DNA from: Serripes groenlandicus
Taxonomy: Eukaryota; Mollusca; Bivalvia; Cardiida; Cardiidae
Length of the DNA stretch: 64,000 nucleotides
NCBI GenBank assembly: GCA_031761405.1
Contig: JASEVX010000005.1
Span: 5,229,724-5,293,723 of the forward strand
Direction of reading: 5' to 3'
Shown here: piece after piece, positions 46,035-55,437 of the stretch
How positions within the stretch are numbered: the stretch's first letter is position 1
How the letters are laid out: each line of letters begins with the position of its first letter
Position numbers and translations under genes: made by a program
The notes under the pieces: generated by a model
The model's input: the letters and a program-made list of their open reading frames with translations, nothing else
What the model was told of the DNA's origin: nothing
The model's database searches: none

Positions 46035-46134
46035 CCTTTTCCCTCATATAGGCACTTTCTGATGCCTCTGCAGCAGACGGCTTTTAGAAAACATAGCGAC
46101 AAAAGAAGAAATTGCTCAAAACGAGCAATTTCTC
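46031..46134 (+). mobile_element. TTAA-type MITE, subfamily A, truncated
   Basis: Starts at the shared TTAA with CCTTTTCCCTCATATAGGC and stops after the hairpin GAGCAATTTCTC. The remainder is absent, forming a head-to-head pair with 45804-46034. Confidence 0.88.
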
Positions 46135-46780
46135 ATGAAAGAATGATTATTGAATGCTGGATGCATTATTAGCAGAAATTGATAATTATTAGAAATTGAG
46201 CCACAATGCTTTCAAAAGTTTCATTGTGTCTGCATGAATTGGTTATGGTAAGAGATAAGTGTATGGAAGATGAATATAACCTGGATTTATCAATGTGAAA
46301 TAATTATACAGTTCTATGAGCTAAATCAAGCAAAACCAGTCATTGCATCTCAAATTTATTTTATTTCACCAGTACAGGCTTTATTGAGAGTTCAATGTTT
46401 AGAACAAGCAGCCTGAAAAAAAATTATGCCCGACTTAATGCTCATAAAAATATATTCAGTAGGTTTAAACCCTTGCAATGAATGACGAATTTTCAAAATG
46501 GATTTGTCCAGTTTTGCATTAATTTTAAAGAAGTCCATAGCCAATTTTTAGCAATATCAAGATAAAAATGATAAGTTGGTCAGCCAATAGTTAAAGAGTC
46601 TGGTCAAACTGCTAAGATACTCCGGCTGGCGCGACTCTTCACTGATTGGTAGCATATTATGCAAAATATCAGTGTCAGCAGTCAAGGGGATAAAAAGTTT
46701 CTTCACTGTCCAAAAAACTTTCAAAACAACACTCCATGACTCACTCTTTTGTAATGCTAAGTAATACTTGATAAATTTTG

Positions 46781-46797
46781 CCCCCCCCCCCCCCCCC
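46781..46797. repeat. poly-C run of 17
   Basis: Homopolymer C. Similar runs occur at 10294-10317 and 52037-52053. Lengths are unreliable in assemblies. Confidence 0.95.
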
Positions 46798-46800
46798 TTT

Positions 46801-47040
46801 ATAAAGATTTATAAAACGAGTTCAAGATTTTTGTTATTAAGTGAGCCTGTGGTGAGCTTAATAACAAATATGTTGGACGAGTTTAATAAAACTGTTTATG
46901 AAATGACAACAAATGTCAGATTCTTTTTATCACATGACGAAATACACAAAGAAAATCGGATTTTCCAAAGCTATTTTAATTTCGTCAGTAAACCGTATAA
47001 CGATGCCATAAATAATTATGCCGAGGTCATATTTAACAAG
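46801..47040 (+). other. coding-like open block, unplaced
   Basis: Open from the poly-C run through 47040 with a natural-looking composition (VVSLITNMLDEFNKTVYE, later FNFVSKPYNDAINNY) and a possible donor AACAAG|GTACAT. No convincing acceptor exists. It could be an exon, a captured fragment or chance. Confidence 0.3.
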
Positions 47041-47058
47041 GTACATGTACCTCTCTCA

Positions 47059-47244
47059 GTTTGTAATGAAGTTTGCTCCAGAGGGCATGAATGTAAAAGG
47101 TATTCTTTATGATGTTTTTTGTTTTAAGATAAAAATAGTAACAGAGATTATATAGACAGTCTGCCTGCCCTAGTCAATTCCTTCAGGCATTGATGTAACA
47201 CTAACATGCAAGTTGCTTCTTTCTAACTAGATGGCAAACCTTAA
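47059..47244 (+). repeat. segmental duplication, left copy (pairs with 49113-49298)
   Basis: About 185 bp from AGTTTGTAATGAAGTTTGC to GATGGCAAACC plus TTAA, closely matching 49113-49298. It begins within the exon of the other copy and ends exactly at the TTAA where a MITE is inserted here. Confidence 0.92.
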
Positions 47245-47470
47245 CCCTTTACCTCATATAGACGCTTTCTGACGCCTCTGCAGCAGACAGCTTTTAGAAA
47301 ACATAGTGACAAAAGTAGAAATTGCACAAAACGTGCAATTTCTCCTTTTGCCACAATGTTTTCCACTTTTTGTCATAGGTTATCCATTCAATTATGGAGA
47401 TTTTCTATTTTTTGACAAAATATGTTCAAAGTCGTCTGCTGCAGAATTGCTGTATGAGGGAAAAGGATAA
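47241..47470 (+). mobile_element. TTAA-type MITE, subfamily A
   Basis: Left TTAA with CCCTTTACCTCATATAG. The right end is GAGGGAAAAGGATAA. Inserted at the TTAA that closes the duplicated segment. Confidence 0.95.
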
Positions 47471-47480
47471 ATAACTTAAT

Positions 47481-47685
47481 TTAACCTATTACTTCACATG
47501 ACTTTTCAAAGATCGGCTGCTTTACGATCATCAGATGAACAATTACAACAATCTAGAAAACTGAAAGATTTATATTGAAAAAAAAAGTTGAAAATATTGC
47601 AATAAAAGGTGAAATTGCTCGTTCTGAGCAATTTACACTTTCATTGCAATGTTTTCAAAAGTCGTCAGTGTGAAGTAATGGGTTA
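47481..47685. mobile_element. TTAA-flanked MITE with different termini
   Basis: TTAACCTATTACTTCACAT left and GTGTGAAGTAATGGGTTAA right. The interior has the same hairpin logic (AAATTGCTCGTTCTGAGCAATTT, then AATGTTTTCAAAAGTCGTC), so the core is shared with the main family but the ends differ. Confidence 0.85.
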
Positions 47686-47720
47686 ACAAATGAGCTGCAT
47701 CTGGGATTAAAGACGCCCTA

Positions 47721-47941
47721 TTATCCCTTTCCCACATGCAACAAATCTGCAGCATACAACTTTGAAATGATCAAGTCCAAAATATAGAAAACCTCTATAA
47801 ATAATTACTGTATATAGGGTTCAAATTATTGTGGCAAATGGGAGAAGTTGCTCATCATGAGCAATTTCTCCTTTACTAGTGATTTCAAAAGTTGTCGGCT
47901 GCAGAGGCGTCCACGAGCATCTATATGGTTGAAAGGGTTAT
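47721..47941 (-). mobile_element. TTAA-type MITE, subfamily B/A mix
   Basis: TTATCCCTTTCCCACATGC left and CTATATGGTTGAAAGGGTTA right. The hairpin is TTGCTCATCATGAGCAATTT. One end resembles subfamily B and the other A. Confidence 0.85.
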
Positions 47942-48059
47942 AATGTGACCTTGACTTTTCCAAAGGTAATATCTGGGTTTTCATTAAGAATTTGATTAGA
48001 AGGCCAAGAATGAATGTATATTGTTTTATGACGCATCAACAGCTAAGGTCATTTAGCGC

Positions 48060-48235
48060 GCAATTAAATTTAATTAATCATGATCCCTGGGTAAACAAAC
48101 CAGTACTAGGCTAGAAAATGTGCCTTGCCCAAGGGCACTCCACCATGACCGTAGTGCCGTGACTGGGGATCGAACCCGGGACACCCGTTTTCGAAATCCC
48201 GACGCTAACCACTCGACCACAGCGGATTCCAGAAG
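48060..48235 (-). mobile_element. tRNA-derived SINE
   Basis: On the minus strand the head runs from GGAATCCGCTGTGGTCGAGT through the B box GGGTTCGATCCCC. The body contains GCCCTTGGGCAAGGCAC. A second copy lies at 51455-51605. Confidence 0.7.
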
Positions 48236-48269
48236 GCCAAATTGTAAATAAAAGAAAGAGGCAGAGTAT

Positions 48270-48499
48270 TTAACCCTTTCCCTCATATGACAATTCCGCA
48301 GTAAACGCCTTTGAACATATTTAGTCAAAAAATGGAAAATCTCTATAATTGAATGGATAACCTATGACTAAAAGTGGAAAACATTGTGGCAAAATGAGAA
48401 ATTGCTCGTTTTGAGCAATTTCTTCTTTTGTCACTATGTTTTCAAAAAGCTGTCTGCTGCAGAGGCGTCAGAAAGCGTCTATATGAGGGAAAGGGTTAA
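48270..48499 (-). mobile_element. TTAA-type MITE, subfamily A
   Basis: A full-length copy with TTAA at both ends. Its right TTAA lies about 18-29 bp before the acceptor of the exon at 48529. Confidence 0.95.
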
Positions 48500-48528
48500 A
48501 GAAAGTGCTTAACACAGTATCATCTCAG

Positions 48529-48723
48529 TTTCTGCTGGCTTTTAAAATTGTTTCCGTCAATTTTGTCACAACAACTATTCCAATCTGGACAGCTTTCAGC
48601 CGACTACAATTTTGTTGGAGAAGGCCAGTTAGGCCGCATGCCCTCTCTTTATGAAAACCCTGTAATAGAGTATCAGTTGACCAAACTTCTGACCTCAGAT
48701 GAGCTTTCATTGTTCATTTACAG
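48529..48723 (+). CDS. best-supported exon of the plus-strand gene
   Basis: 195 nt: one base, 64 whole codons and two bases. It begins FCWLLKLFPSILSQQLF and contains VGEGQLGRMPSLYENPVIEY and LLTSDELSLFIY. The donor TTTACAG|GTAATA is good. The acceptor is TATCATCTCAG (48529), or alternatively CTTAACACAG (48518, phase 0). The mix of acidic, aromatic and aliphatic residues is typical of a folded helical protein. The exit phase fits the exon at 49108. The minus strand is also open here, but its translation looks unnatural. Protein not recognised. Confidence 0.7.
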
Positions 48724-49107
48724 GTAATATAGTATCAGTTGTCCAAACTTCTGACCAAAAACTAGAATTGTAGCCCAATTGGTTAGATGAAAATATATGT
48801 GAAGCCTGAATGGAGATGATACAATATCCAAAATTGTAAAAGATAATTCCATTCTGAATTTCGAGTCATGACATGCAATATGTTCTACATGTTTATTGTT
48901 TTGTTCTTACTTTCTGAAAATACAGACAACACTTTGAAAACACTGTAGATAAAAAAAAATAACCAAATATTCCTTGTCCATCTTGTTTTACAAGACACCT
49001 GAAAGTTACAGAATTGATCTTTGTTAAGAGATGGCCGCAGTATACTCTTGAATGTAAAATATATATATCATATCTGATGAAGAAGCCTCAAATTCCATTT
49101 GTATCAG

Positions 49108-49154
49108 GGAAGAGTTTGTAATGAAGTTTGTTCCAGAGGGCATGTATGTAAAAG
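49108..49154 (+). CDS. exon of the plus-strand gene
   Basis: 47 nt after acceptor CCATTTGTATCAG. Joined in phase with 48529-48723 it gives an arginine across the junction, followed by EEFVMKFVPEGMYVK. The donor is AAAG|GTATTC. Most of this exon and its 3' intron are duplicated at 47059-47244, where the peptide reads FVMKFAPEGMNVK. Confidence 0.6.
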
Positions 49155-49298
49155 GTATTCTTTATGATGTTTTTGTTTCAAGATAAAAATAGTAACAGAG
49201 ATTATAGACAGTCTGCCTGCCCTAGTCAATAATACTACAGGCATTGATGTAAAACTAACATGCAAGTTTCTTCTTTCTAACTAGATGGCAAACCTTAA
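49113..49298 (+). repeat. segmental duplication, right copy
   Basis: Partner of 47059-47244. It retains an uninterrupted TTAA (AAACCTTAAAAGACAAAC at 49295) where the left copy holds a MITE. Confidence 0.92.
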
Positions 49299-49380
49299 AA
49301 GACAAACTGACATTCCTTTCCCCCTCAAAGACTTTAAAGTTTTTCAAGCATGTGACCCATATTGACCCTACAATGATATA

Positions 49381-49545
49381 TTAACTCTTTCCTGAATACA
49401 TAAAATCAGCAGCAGAAAAACAATAAAAGACTAAACTGTAATGCTTGTGGCAAAAAGGAGAAATAGCTCACATTGAGCTTTTTTCTCCTTCTGTCTCAAT
49501 GTTTTCAAGTCATTTGCTGCTGCTGCATAAAAAAACATCTGCACA
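49381..49545. mobile_element. degraded TTAA-type MITE
   Basis: TTAACTCTTTCCTGAATAC left. The core keeps GGAGAAATAGCTCACATTGA. The right terminus is lost in a CTGCTGCTGC stretch. Confidence 0.65.
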
Positions 49546-49723
49546 GCAGAATGTGTCAAAAGGAAGGAAATGTTTTTTCCATCCTGTTTTGTTTTCAACA
49601 TGACTTGTGATTAATGTATATTAAAATCCTAAAAAGATTAAACATGCTATTTCTGTAAATCATATAAAATATTTTCCCCAGACAGACGAGACGTTACTAA
49701 TTCTGTCAACATTCTGGTTATAT

Positions 49724-49922
49724 TTAACCCTATCCCATATAAAACAAATCTGTAGCAGAAGACTTTGAAAATATTACGACAAAAGTAGAAATTGCTCAAA
49801 ACGATTTTGTCAACTCATTTCAGTAATTATACCTACATTTATAGAGCTTTACTGTGTGTTTGCCTAGCATGATACTTTCAAAGTCGTCTGTTGCAGATTT
49901 GTTGTAGGTGGCCGAGGGTTAA
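49724..49922 (+). mobile_element. TTAA-type MITE, subfamily B
   Basis: TTAACCCTATCCCATATAA left and GTAGGTGGCCGAGGGTTAA right. The hairpin 3' half is deleted. The right TTAA is shared with the next copy. Confidence 0.85.
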
Positions 49923-50098
49923 CCCTTTCCCTCATACGACAATTCTGCAGCAAACGACTTTAACGTATTTTGTCAAAACATAGAAAATCTCCATAATTGA
50001 ATGGATAACCTATGACGAAAAGTGGAAAACATTGTGGCAAAAAAAAAGCCGTCTGCTGCAGAGGCGTCCGAAAGCGTTTATATGAGGGAAAGGGTTAA
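49919..50098 (-). mobile_element. TTAA-type MITE, subfamily A, hairpin deleted
   Basis: TTAA at both ends. About 45 bp comprising the whole central hairpin are replaced by a short A run (GTGGCAAAAAAAAAGCCGTC). Confidence 0.93.
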
Positions 50099-50287
50099 TT
50101 AAACACATCTTGTGATGTGGGTGTATTTACTTTATTGTAACTTAACCTTCAGACAATCCTAGACATTTATAAAACATCCCTTTAATAGACATGATAATGT
50201 TCAGCTATTTTAAGAAAGGTTAATAAAAAATATATTTTCATCGAAAGTGAACTTTCCAATCTTCCTACATTTCTCCTATTTTTTTAG

Positions 50288-50319
50288 AGCCCTGTGACAT
50301 CATCTGATGACATCGATTG
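50288..50319 (+). CDS. weak candidate exon, plus-strand gene
   Basis: After a strong polypyrimidine acceptor (CTCCTATTTTTTTAG) the frame reads SPVTSSDDIDW. The only nearby donor is G|GTTAAC, which overlaps the TTAA of the MITE inserted at 50321. Confidence 0.3.
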
Positions 50320-50320
50320 G

Positions 50321-51247
50321 TTAACCCTTTCGCTCATACGACAATTCTGCAGCAGACGACTTTGAACATATTTTGTCAATAAATAACAAGAGTACCGCAA
50401 ACGGTACATAATACGCCCGTCAGGAACTTCTTTGTAAGTTTCCTCTTTGTTTTGATATATTGTTTGTAAAAAGTTAATAAAAGTCGTTCAGGAATAAGTT
50501 GTTAAAGAATAATGGGAAACTATGAAAAATGCATAACTCATGCAGAAATTGACAAATATTCTAAGTCCAAAAAGGGGCATAACTCATTCAAAAATTGACG
50601 AAATCCGAGGAAATGTGAACTTGATCTGTGACACATGATTACAAAGCCATATACAAAATTTCAGGTCAATAGCTCAAAGTATGTAGGAAAAAAGTGCGGA
50701 AAACCAATATTCTAAGTCCAAAAAGGGGCATAACTCATTCAAAAATTGACGAAATTCGAGGAAATGTGAACTTGATCTGTGACACTTGATTACAAAGCCA
50801 TATACATAATTTCAGCTGAATACATCAAAGCATGTAGAAAAAAAGTGCGGAAAACAAATATTCTAAGTCCAAAAAGGGGCATAACTCATTCAAAAAATGA
50901 CGAAATCCCAGGAAATATGAACTTGATCTGTGACACATCACTATAAACCCTTATACAAAATTTCAGCTCAATAGCTCAAAGTATGTAAGAAAAAAGTGCG
51001 GAAAACCCGAACGGACGGACGGAGGGAGGGACATGACCATACCATAATACGTACCGTTTTTAAAAAACGGTCGTATTAAAAATCTATATATTAAAACTGA
51101 ATGGATAACCTATGACTTAAAGTGGAAAACATTGTGTCAAAAGGAGAAATTGCTCGTTTTGAGCAATTTCTTCTTTTGTCACTATGTTTTCAAAATGCCG
51201 TCTGCTGCAGAGGAGTCAGAAAGCGTCTATATGAGGGAAAGGGTTAA
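50321..51247 (-). mobile_element. TTAA-type MITE, subfamily A, interrupted
   Basis: Left part 50321-50384, right part from about 51079 (AAAATCTATATATTAAAAC) to GAGGGAAAGGGTTAA at 51247. The ~690-bp insertion lies in the A/T-rich stretch after TTTTGTCAATAAATA. Confidence 0.9.
50385..51078 (+). mobile_element. AACAAG-type repeat with three tandem subunits
   Basis: Starts ACAAGAGTACCGCAAACGG and ends ACGGTCGTATTAAA. The ends are partly complementary (CGTTTGCGGTAC-like against GTACCGTTT). Inside are three ~170-bp units with AAGTCCAAAAAGGGGCATAA and GATCTGTGACAC. An ACGGACGGACGG run precedes the right end. Confidence 0.8.
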
Positions 51248-51454
51248 CATAGATACAAATGATAGTGTGAGGCACTATACCAATAATTCATCATTATTTC
51301 ACATTTTGAAAATGGAACATAAAATTCACCTCATTATCACAAATGTGACAGTAAAATCTTTCAGTTTCTATATCTAACTCATTTCTTTCAGTTTCATTTG
51401 GGTTATACGCCATTTTCAACATTATTTCAGTTATATCATGGTGACTGTTCACTT

Positions 51455-51605
51455 ATTCATGACCCCTGGGTAATCAAATCAGTACTAGGCCAGGATATGT
51501 GTCTTGCCCAAGGGCACTCCATCATGACCAACCACCGTGACTGGGTATTGAACATGGGATGCCCGTTTCCAAAAACTCTGATGCCAACCACTTGACCACG
51601 ACACA
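51455..51605 (-). mobile_element. tRNA-derived SINE, diverged copy
   Basis: Same family as 48060-48235 (ATGACCCCTGGGTAATCAAA, GCCCAAGGGCACTCCA). Its B box has decayed (TGTTCAATACCCAG). Confidence 0.65.
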
Positions 51606-51680
51606 TTATGCAGCAACATACTCATTTATATCGTACTAAATGAACCCCACTAATGCCAAGCTTGTACTTAGGTTATATAA

Positions 51681-51736
51681 CATTTTTTTTCAAAGTCGTT
51701 TGCTGCAGATTTGTTGTATGTTGGGAAGGGTTAAGA
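51681..51736 (+). mobile_element. right end of a TTAA-type MITE
   Basis: Only CAAAGTCGTTTGCTGCAG to GTATGTTGGGAAGGGTTAA remains. Confidence 0.75.
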
Positions 51737-52266
51737 ACACAAAATGCACTATCTAAGTTCTAGTGTACCAAGCATCTGACATATGAAAAGATCACTTTAT
51801 TTGTATTCCTATTGTGTCCTCATGTCTATTTTGGTTTGCTAATGAAGGCGGAAATGAGAAAACAAATACTGAATAAAGAAGTAGGTGTTTACCCTTCCCT
51901 ATCAAGAAATGAAATAACTTCTGAAAATATTTTTGAAAGAAATAATATATTATTCGCTAATTAAATTCTGCTGTGCCAACCTGTGAAGACTCGAGAAACA
52001 GACAGTAGACCCAATCACCAATCCATGATGTTCAGACCCCCCCCCCCCCCCCCGATTTTGGCTAATGAGGAAAATCATTGAATTATTTTTTATAGAGATG
52101 TAAGCTTCAGTAAAGATTTAATCTTAATGTGATCAGGGGATTAATCGTTTTACCAGACATATCTATATGTCTGCATCCAAAACATTTAAGAAATGCATTG
52201 AAAGTCTGGAAAGTTTCAAGCATAATTTTCATGCAGAGTTGAAAGTATTTAATAATTTATGCGCAG
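51737..52266. other. intron-like sequence
   Basis: Contains a poly-C run (52037-52053). A possible 33-nt exon (about 51847-51879, AEMRKQILNKE before GTAGGT) is too short to support. Confidence 0.25.
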
Positions 52267-52389
52267 GAGATTTCAGTTGAAAACAAAGCTCACAAAGTGG
52301 AGGTTACAGTTACATCACATTTTGTTAATGATGCCACTGTAGAGGGTGACAATATTACGTCTACTTGGACACTATTCTGGTGTGCTTAA
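52267..52389 (+). CDS. candidate exon, plus-strand gene
   Basis: After acceptor ATTTATGCGCAG the frame reads EISVENKAHKVEVTVTSHF and on to a TAA at 52387-52389, 40 residues. A donor-like TTCTG|GTGTGC lies just before the stop, so it may be internal or a terminal exon. Alternating hydrophobic residues suggest a beta-strand. Protein unknown. Confidence 0.4.
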   Translation, partial: EISVENKAHKVEVTVTSHFVNDATVEGDNITSTWTLFWCA

Positions 52390-52546
52390 ATAGTGAAATT
52401 GCTCATACCACGCATTTTTCTCCTTTTCCCAAATTGGATTAAAGAGTGGTTTGCAGCTGATAATAGAAAGGTTAACCAGCCGATATGTGTCTCAAGTGCA
52501 ACCGTAACATTTCCTGATGTTAACTCTTGACAGATCCTCCCAACAT

Positions 52547-52895
52547 TGAACTCTTTCCCACATACAACAAATCTACATCAGACAATATTAACCCTTTCCC
52601 TCATATGGGTGCTTTCTGACACCTCTGTAGCCGACGGCTTTTTGAAAACATAGTGACAAAAGAAGAAATTGCTCAAAACGAGCAATTTCTCCTTTTGCCA
52701 CAATGTTTTCCACTTTTAGTCATAGGTTATCCATTCAATTATAGTTTTTCTATTTTTTGACAAAATATGTTAATTCTTCTGCTGCAGAATTGTCGCATGA
52801 GGGAAAGGGTTAAAAGAAATGTATAAGCAATTTCTCTTTTTGACACAATGTTTTCAGAAATCATATTATGCTGTAGATGCGTCAAATGTGGAAGA
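52547..52895. mobile_element. diverged TTAA-type MITE split by a nested copy
   Basis: The left part is AACTCTTTCCCACATACAAC to GACAATA (52587). The right part resumes at 52814 with GCAATTTCTCTTTTTGACAC and ends near GTCAAATGTGGAAGAG. Confidence 0.75.
52588..52813 (+). mobile_element. TTAA-type MITE, subfamily A, nested
   Basis: TTAA on both sides, inserted into the older copy above. The subterminal region has drifted (CATATGGGTGCTTTCTGAC). Confidence 0.93.
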
Positions 52896-53097
52896 GTCTT
52901 CATGGAACAATATGTATAAATGCTACATAACAATATAGACCTTGAAACTATTTCCTTTCCGAGTACAGAATGATGACTTCTGATGTATCCACGGCAGACA
53001 AATTCGATACTAACATTTTCTATACATTATCTATGTGGCTAAAGGTTCCTAGACTTTTGTACACTGGTAAGGGTTAATATTCATGAGTCTATAATTA

Positions 53098-53660
53098 TTA
53101 GTCGCCGGGCAGAAGCCCGCGACTTCTATTTTTAATAGCTTTTCGGAAATCACATGGGAGGGCGGCTTATTATTAGAAAGAAACAAATCTAGATGATTTG
53201 AACATATTACAATTGTGGTTGTTTACGAACACTAATAAATGACACATCTAAAATGAAATAAATATTCCGATTTTTTAATGTTTGCAGTTTTTTTTATTTC
53301 ACTCGCATTTAAGTTTTTTGTCTTATTTACGAAGACAAAAGTGGTCCCTTCAAGACGTGAACCAACACCCCCTAATGCAGACTCTTATGTGTCATCATTG
53401 AGGTCAATTTCGGATTCTCCTTTTAATAGCAATTTTAACTTACTAAATGTTGTTTTCATGTTCAAAGAGATGTCTTGATTTGTGTAGAATTCATTTAATA
53501 ATGTTAATCCATGAATATCTAAAGTAGGAACTGTTTCTAAGCTAAATATAGACCCTATTCTGTTGTGTAGTTTCGTGACCTTTAACATCGATTTTCGCGC
53601 ATGCGCATTTCGATATGAAAAAGCGAGTGATATTATTTTATTTTAGACAAGTACAAGACG
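53098..53660. other. possible element with GTCGCCGGGC hairpin and a small frame
   Basis: Begins with a hairpin: GTCGCCGGGC, loop AGAA, GCCCGCGAC. About 490 bp on, a minus-strand frame of 67 codons with an ATG (53588-53385) has a natural composition (LHNRIGSIFSLETVPTLDIH). The plus strand is partly open too. It may be a non-autonomous transposon carrying a gene fragment. Boundaries and class are unknown. Confidence 0.3.
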
Positions 53661-54626
53661 AATGTTTGACGTAAAGCGTCAAGGAGAAGCCGCAATATTT
53701 CGTTGTACATGTAGAAATAAGAAAAAAAGAACATTTTTAAATCCACAAACAATAGAACAATTTAAACTGTAGACGGTAATGCTGATATATTTCTCCTTTT
53801 GAAGACTTTTGTGTGTTTTCTTCAAATTACCTCCCTTTAAAGCAATACCAGGATATTTACCTTGTGATTCGAATAAGATTGACAAACATTGAAATTATAT
53901 GAATGAATACTATTATTTAAATAAGTAACAACAGCAAAATTAAATTTAAGCCAGATAAATGTGTACACATTTCGTTAATTTTTTATAGATACCCTAATGT
54001 ATAGGTATAAATATAAACTTTATAAGCAAATGTTTTCATTTCAACGTTCCTAATGTTTGAATAGACTAAGGAAAGTCAAGAATACATAAATAAATCAATG
54101 CAGTCTTTTCCGGCGACATTGATGCCTTGCATCAACTTTCTCTTGTATTGCATTTTAAAAACATGCTCATATCAGCAGTTTGTTCTTTTGATCAGTTGCC
54201 AATAGTATTTTTGTTATACTCTTAGAATCATTACAGATCAAAGGGACTGCAAGTCTCCTCTAAATTATGCCAATGAATGTGTTGCTATAACGAGATATTA
54301 TACATGTTAATAACCAAATTTCCATCATTTCATATTTGCCAGTTCAGTTCCTGTAATGTTTTCAAATCAGGCCAGTACTTTTGGATGAGGGAATTTGTAA
54401 TGCTTTATTCCTTGACATTGCCATGGCAACCAGATTTGCACATAATTTAATTATATTATTACTTTATATTAGACAGTGCATCACCTAAGCACCATTCCTG
54501 TGAGGTTTGGTCAAAAGTGGTTTAGGAGTTATCACTTAAAGAAATGGCAACTTCACTGACAATGTTCCAAAGACATCGGACAATCCTTTGCTCAGTTGGG
54601 CTATAATGACCGTTTCATTTTCTTAC
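53661..54626. other. intron-like AT-rich sequence
   Basis: No exon seen. One X-box-like GCCATGGCAACC at 54420-54431. Confidence 0.4.
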
Positions 54627-54792
54627 CTTTTCCAATATGTGAGATCAAGGAATTGACTTATTTCTTCTTCTATTGTCTTCTTTTTACTGATATGTCTTGA
54701 TGTAGGGATGGGTGCGTTTTCTGTGTCAGAATCGTCACTATCTGACGTACTTTGTGAAAACATGTCGGATTTGTCGAGACTGTCTTCGTAAC
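54627..54792 (-). CDS. exon of the minus-strand gene
   Basis: 166 nt between a textbook acceptor (GTATTTATTTCAG) and a textbook donor (AAAAG|GTAAGA). It encodes YEDSLDKSDMFSQSTSDSDD, then TENAPIPTSRHI, and a charged stretch ending FLDLTYWK. The plus-strand translation is full of stops. Entry is 2 nt and exit 2 nt. The exit fits the acceptor at 40197, giving arginine across the junction, though a 14-kb intron would separate them. The acidic serine-rich part looks disordered. Protein not identified. Confidence 0.62.
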
Positions 54793-54925
54793 CTGAAATA
54801 AATACAATCATAGACAAGTGAATGACATGGACGAACTTTGTTTGTTTTAAAATCATTATCCAGAGGTCCAGATAAGAAGGGGTAAAAACTCTTTCCCCCC
54901 ACAATATCTCTCTAATTATCCAACC

Positions 54926-55000
54926 AAACCTTATGCTATGTGTACTCACAAGAATCGTCTCAATGAGACAAATCTTTTGAGTACCCACATCATAGGGTTA
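54926..55000. repeat. foldback repeat with GAGTACCCACAACATAG arms
   Basis: A second two-armed copy: CTTATGCTATGTGTACTCAC and AGAATCGTCTCA against TGAGACAAATCTTTTGAGT and ACCCACATCATAGGG. Confidence 0.85.
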
Positions 55001-55008
55001 TATTGTCT

Positions 55009-55288
55009 AACAAGGGCAATGCAAAGCGGATGCATCCCCTCGGTATTCAGTCTAGTTTTGACCTTAACCTTTAAGCTATGACCTTGAAAATAAATACGCT
55101 TCAAGACCGTAATTGCCACATACTAACTGTATACCAAGTTTGGTTAAGATCGGCCGAAGGATGTTCAGTGTAGAGTGGTCACAAGGTTGTTACGGACGGA
55201 CGGACGCACACACACACAGACAAACAAACGGACAGTCCCTTTACTATATCCCCATCGCAAACTTCGTTAGCCGAGGGGATAATAAAGA
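55009..55288 (+). mobile_element. AACAAG-type repeat, GTTAGCCGAGGGGATAATAAA end
   Basis: Starts CAAGGGCAATGCAAAGCGG and ends TTAGCCGAGGGGATAATAAA. The subterminal CCCCTCGG pairs with CCGAGGGG. It has an ACGGACGGACGC/ACACAC run. A second copy lies at 60001-60237. Confidence 0.8.
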
Positions 55289-55437
55289 TTTTAGAACATG
55301 CAAAATGCCCTTTATCTAGAGTTCTGATTATCACTAAGTGTCACCATGCTATGCTGGGCTACACACATTTAGCATCATGCCCTAGCAACGGCTCGTCTGA
55401 GATTGGAAGACAAGAATGATGGGTTTACCTATCAGTA

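Noticed and set aside
51847..51879. 33-nt exon AEMRKQILNKE
   Set aside because: Weak acceptor without a pyrimidine tract, non-consensus donor and no phase support.
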